7,375 nucleotides of DNA from NCBI GenBank assembly GCA_023144145.1, contig JAGLGG010000143.1, positions 1 to 7,375 on the forward strand, written 5' to 3'. Shown piece after piece: positions 5,765 through 7,375 of this stretch (the stretch's first letter is position 1; each line of letters starts with the position of its first letter). The notes below the pieces were generated by a model, which did no database searches, was not told the DNA's origin, and saw only the letters and a list, made by a program, of their open reading frames with translations. A program made the translations under genes and the position numbers. Source of the stretch: Anaerolineales bacterium (GTDB lineage Bacteria; Chloroflexota; Anaerolineae; Anaerolineales; E44-bin32).

Positions 5765-5792
5765 AAAAAATGGTAGATTGATTAATCTACCA
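5765..5792 (-). terminator. Rho-independent terminator of the sensor kinase gene
   Basis: On the minus strand a perfect 9-bp stem, TGGTAGATT with AATCTACCA (5792-5771), encloses a 4-nt loop AATC. It is followed by TTTTTT (5770-5765). It lies about 40 bases past the kinase stop at 5833, separating the kinase from the repair operon. The stem is AT-rich, but the T-run is good. Confidence 0.8.
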
Positions 5793-5832
5793 AATGAATG
5801 CTCGGATCTTTTTAATTGTTGATTATTCGAGG

Positions 5833-7375
5833 TTACTTAGTTTCCTTCTTAAGTGATCCTGTCTTGGGCATCGGTTCCCAGGGGAGGGTGAATCGGAAAG
5901 TGCTTCCCTGATTTTCGGTAGTATCAACCCAAATACTTCCCCCATGTTGTTCAACTACCGTTTTGGTTAATGCCAACCCCAATCCTGTTCCTTCAATGGG
6001 ATTGTTCGGGTCACGCACCGTCACTCGACCGCGGAAGAGATGCTCGAAGATTCGTGAAATCTCATCTTCAGGAATTCCAGGCCCATCGTCAGAGACACTC
6101 ACCGTAATACATTCATCATCCCATTCGACTGCTATTTCAATGTTGCCACTATCTTCACTGAACTTGATGGCGTTACTTAATAGGTTGTTGAGAACTGAAC
6201 CAAGGCGGCTTACATCTGCCATGACGGTCGTGGGCTCAGTGGGAGGCTCGTAAACAATACTGTGTTTGCGGGCGTCAGCGAGGGGTCGAAGGTCGTCAAT
6301 CGTAACTAGAATTAGCTCATTTAGATCCACAGGTTCATAGAGTAAGTTGGCGGAAGTTTCCACCCTAATTGTCTCAAGCAATCCAGTGATCAAATTGGTC
6401 ATGCTATCCGTCGCCCGCCGCATCATGCTTAGAGCTTTACGTTGTTGGTCACTCAGCGGGGCGTCGTTCAGTAAATCTGCTCCCAGCCGAATTGCATTGA
6501 GAGGATTTTTCAAGTCATGAGCAGCGGTTCCCAGAAGTTGGGAGCGCATACGATCGATCTGTTTTAAGCCGGTGATATCTTGCATTACCGCCACTCGTCC
6601 GACATCAGTAACTTCACTGATTGTGGTGTGGAGCACTCGGTCCTTGGGTGTTGTGATCTCCACCGTTGTAGGCAAACTAACATCATCGCTCGTCAGAAGA
6701 TCCCCGAGCGGGTGATCTGCAAATATCTCAGACGCAGGTCTACCAATTGCTAATTCAGTATTGATTCGAAATGCCTGCCCTGCAGCCTGATTTACGAGGA
6801 TGATGTCTCCAGATTTATCCGTGAGGACGACCGAGTCCGCAGTCTCAACAAGGGTTGTTTCTAGCCGACTGCGTTCATCGGCTACGCGTCCAAACAAGTT
6901 TGAATTGTCGAGTGCGATTGCTGCCCATGATGCCACGGAGTGGATCATGCGTTGATCCGACTCGGTGAAGGAGCCTCTGGGATGATTGATCGCTTCGATA
7001 ACGCCCAAAGCTTCGCCCCTGGATACCAATGGTACACATAGAATGGATGAGGTGAGAAGGCCGGTCTGCGCATCGATGGCGCTGTGGTAGAGGGGATTTG
7101 TTCGAACGTCGTTAACGATCAAGGGTCGTTTGTTCCGAGTTACCCATCCGGCAATCCCTTCTTCCAGGCGAATGGCGACATCGCGAATCCGCATCTGCCT
7201 GCCACCGCTCGCTTTGAGCACCAGTTTTTCTCCAGTTTCATCCAGCAGGAATAGGACCGCGGCTTCACATTTTAAGATTCGTTGGGTGTGCTTCATGGTG
7301 TTCTCGAGTGCAGCTTCAAGATCCAAGGTTGAGGTCATCTCTCGCCCAATTTCACCGAGAACCTCTAATTGATTA
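5833..7375 (-). CDS. GAF-PAS sensor histidine kinase (5' end beyond window)
   Basis: This soluble sensor kinase would autophosphorylate on a His and pass the phosphate to a response regulator not seen in the window. Positions here count from the ATG at 7338. A GAF domain spans about 1-148. A PAS domain follows at about 158-258, ending in VMQDITGLKQ. HisKA has the H box AAHDLKNPLNAI with phospho-acceptor H274. The ATPase has the N box LNNLLSNAIKFS (381-394), the G1 box DDGPGIP (417-423), an F box around IFEHLFRG (430-437) and the G2 box GTGLGLALTKT (450-460). All key residues are present, so the kinase should be active. The reading frame stays open upstream of that ATG to the window edge (QLEVLGEIGRE), which reads as the first helix of the GAF domain. 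The true start is therefore outside and 7338 is internal. No membrane segment is visible. The signal, possibly a small molecule bound by GAF or PAS, cannot be told. Confidence 0.92.
   Translation of the reverse strand, partial: NQLEVLGEIGREMTSTLDLEAALENTMKHTQRILKCEAAVLFLLDETGEKLVLKASGGRQMRIRDVAIRLEEGIAGWVTRNKRPLIVNDVRTNPLYHSAIDAQTGLLTSSILCVPLVSRGEALGVIEAINHPRGSFTESDQRMIHSVASWAAIALDNSNLFGRVADERSRLETTLVETADSVVLTDKSGDIILVNQAAGQAFRINTELAIGRPASEIFADHPLGDLLTSDDVSLPTTVEITTPKDRVLHTTISEVTDVGRVAVMQDITGLKQIDRMRSQLLGTAAHDLKNPLNAIRLGADLLNDAPLSDQQRKALSMMRRATDSMTNLITGLLETIRVETSANLLYEPVDLNELILVTIDDLRPLADARKHSIVYEPPTEPTTVMADVSRLGSVLNNLLSNAIKFSEDSGNIEIAVEWDDECITVSVSDDGPGIPEDEISRIFEHLFRGRVTVRDPNNPIEGTGLGLALTKTVVEQHGGSIWVDTTENQGSTFRFTLPWEPMPKTGSLKKETK

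Larger units (their letters stand above)
5449..5832. other. 384-bp intergenic region ahead of the repair operon
   Basis: No convincing full gene is seen. From the operon outward, on the minus strand, it holds the Shine-Dalgarno of the AP endonuclease, a possible 27-codon leader ORF (5535-5452), a 10-bp palindrome AATTCGAATT (5474-5483), a 7-bp inverted repeat (5519-5539), a small TGTCC/GGACA hairpin (5569-5583), a near-perfect 28-bp palindrome (5646-5673) and the kinase terminator (5765-5792). The promoter of the repair operon must lie here, but no -35/-10 pair is clear enough to call. A 60-codon open frame at 5671-5489 lacks support. Confidence 0.7.

Overview
The window carries two opposed gene blocks that converge on a repeat-rich spacer at about 3544-3985. 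The organism is a bacterium of moderate GC. It uses ATG, GTG and TTG starts, and each chosen start except the truncated ones has a good Shine-Dalgarno sequence. A B12-dependent (class II) ribonucleotide reductase, an archaeal-looking endonuclease IV relative and a secreted protein built of DUF5666-like repeats would suit Chloroflexota or a similar deep-branching or environmental phylum. This is an inference, and the window contains no ribosomal RNA or other marker gene.

Plus strand, 1-3543. The 3' part of a class II ribonucleotide reductase (nrdJ, cut by the window edge) ends in a TSCPD domain and a cysteine-rich zinc-ribbon tail, followed by a compact GNRA-loop terminator. Next comes a deoxynucleoside kinase (start 1543). 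The two genes supply dNTPs by the de novo route and by salvage. After a 189-bp gap comes an exported protein of 391 residues with four tandem copies of a DUF5666-like beta-rich domain of about 75-80 residues.

Spacer, 3544-3985. I see no credible gene here. It holds a short GC palindrome, an 18-bp perfect inverted repeat around a 34-nt spacer (MITE-like or hairpin-forming), and a mosaic of five related palindromes in alternating orientation, resembling a REP/BIME cluster. The open frames crossing it are translations of these palindromes.

Minus strand, 7375-3986. A soluble GAF-PAS-HisKA-HATPase sensor histidine kinase runs in from beyond the right edge and ends in its own AT-rich terminator (5765-5792). 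A 384-bp intergenic region follows, with a near-perfect 28-bp palindrome, an inverted repeat, and a possible 27-codon leader ORF whose stop lies against the next gene's Shine-Dalgarno. Then comes a two-gene base-excision-repair operon: an endonuclease IV-like AP endonuclease (TTG start at 5448) translationally coupled by a GTGA overlap to an iron-sulfur uracil-DNA glycosylase of family-4 type. The pairing makes biochemical sense, since the glycosylase makes abasic sites and the endonuclease incises them. Both enzymes differ from their textbook relatives at expected active-site positions.

I did not find a wholly new system. The observations most worth checking are the coupled repair pair with altered motifs, the convergent-spacer repeat mosaic, and the palindrome/leader region ahead of the repair operon.
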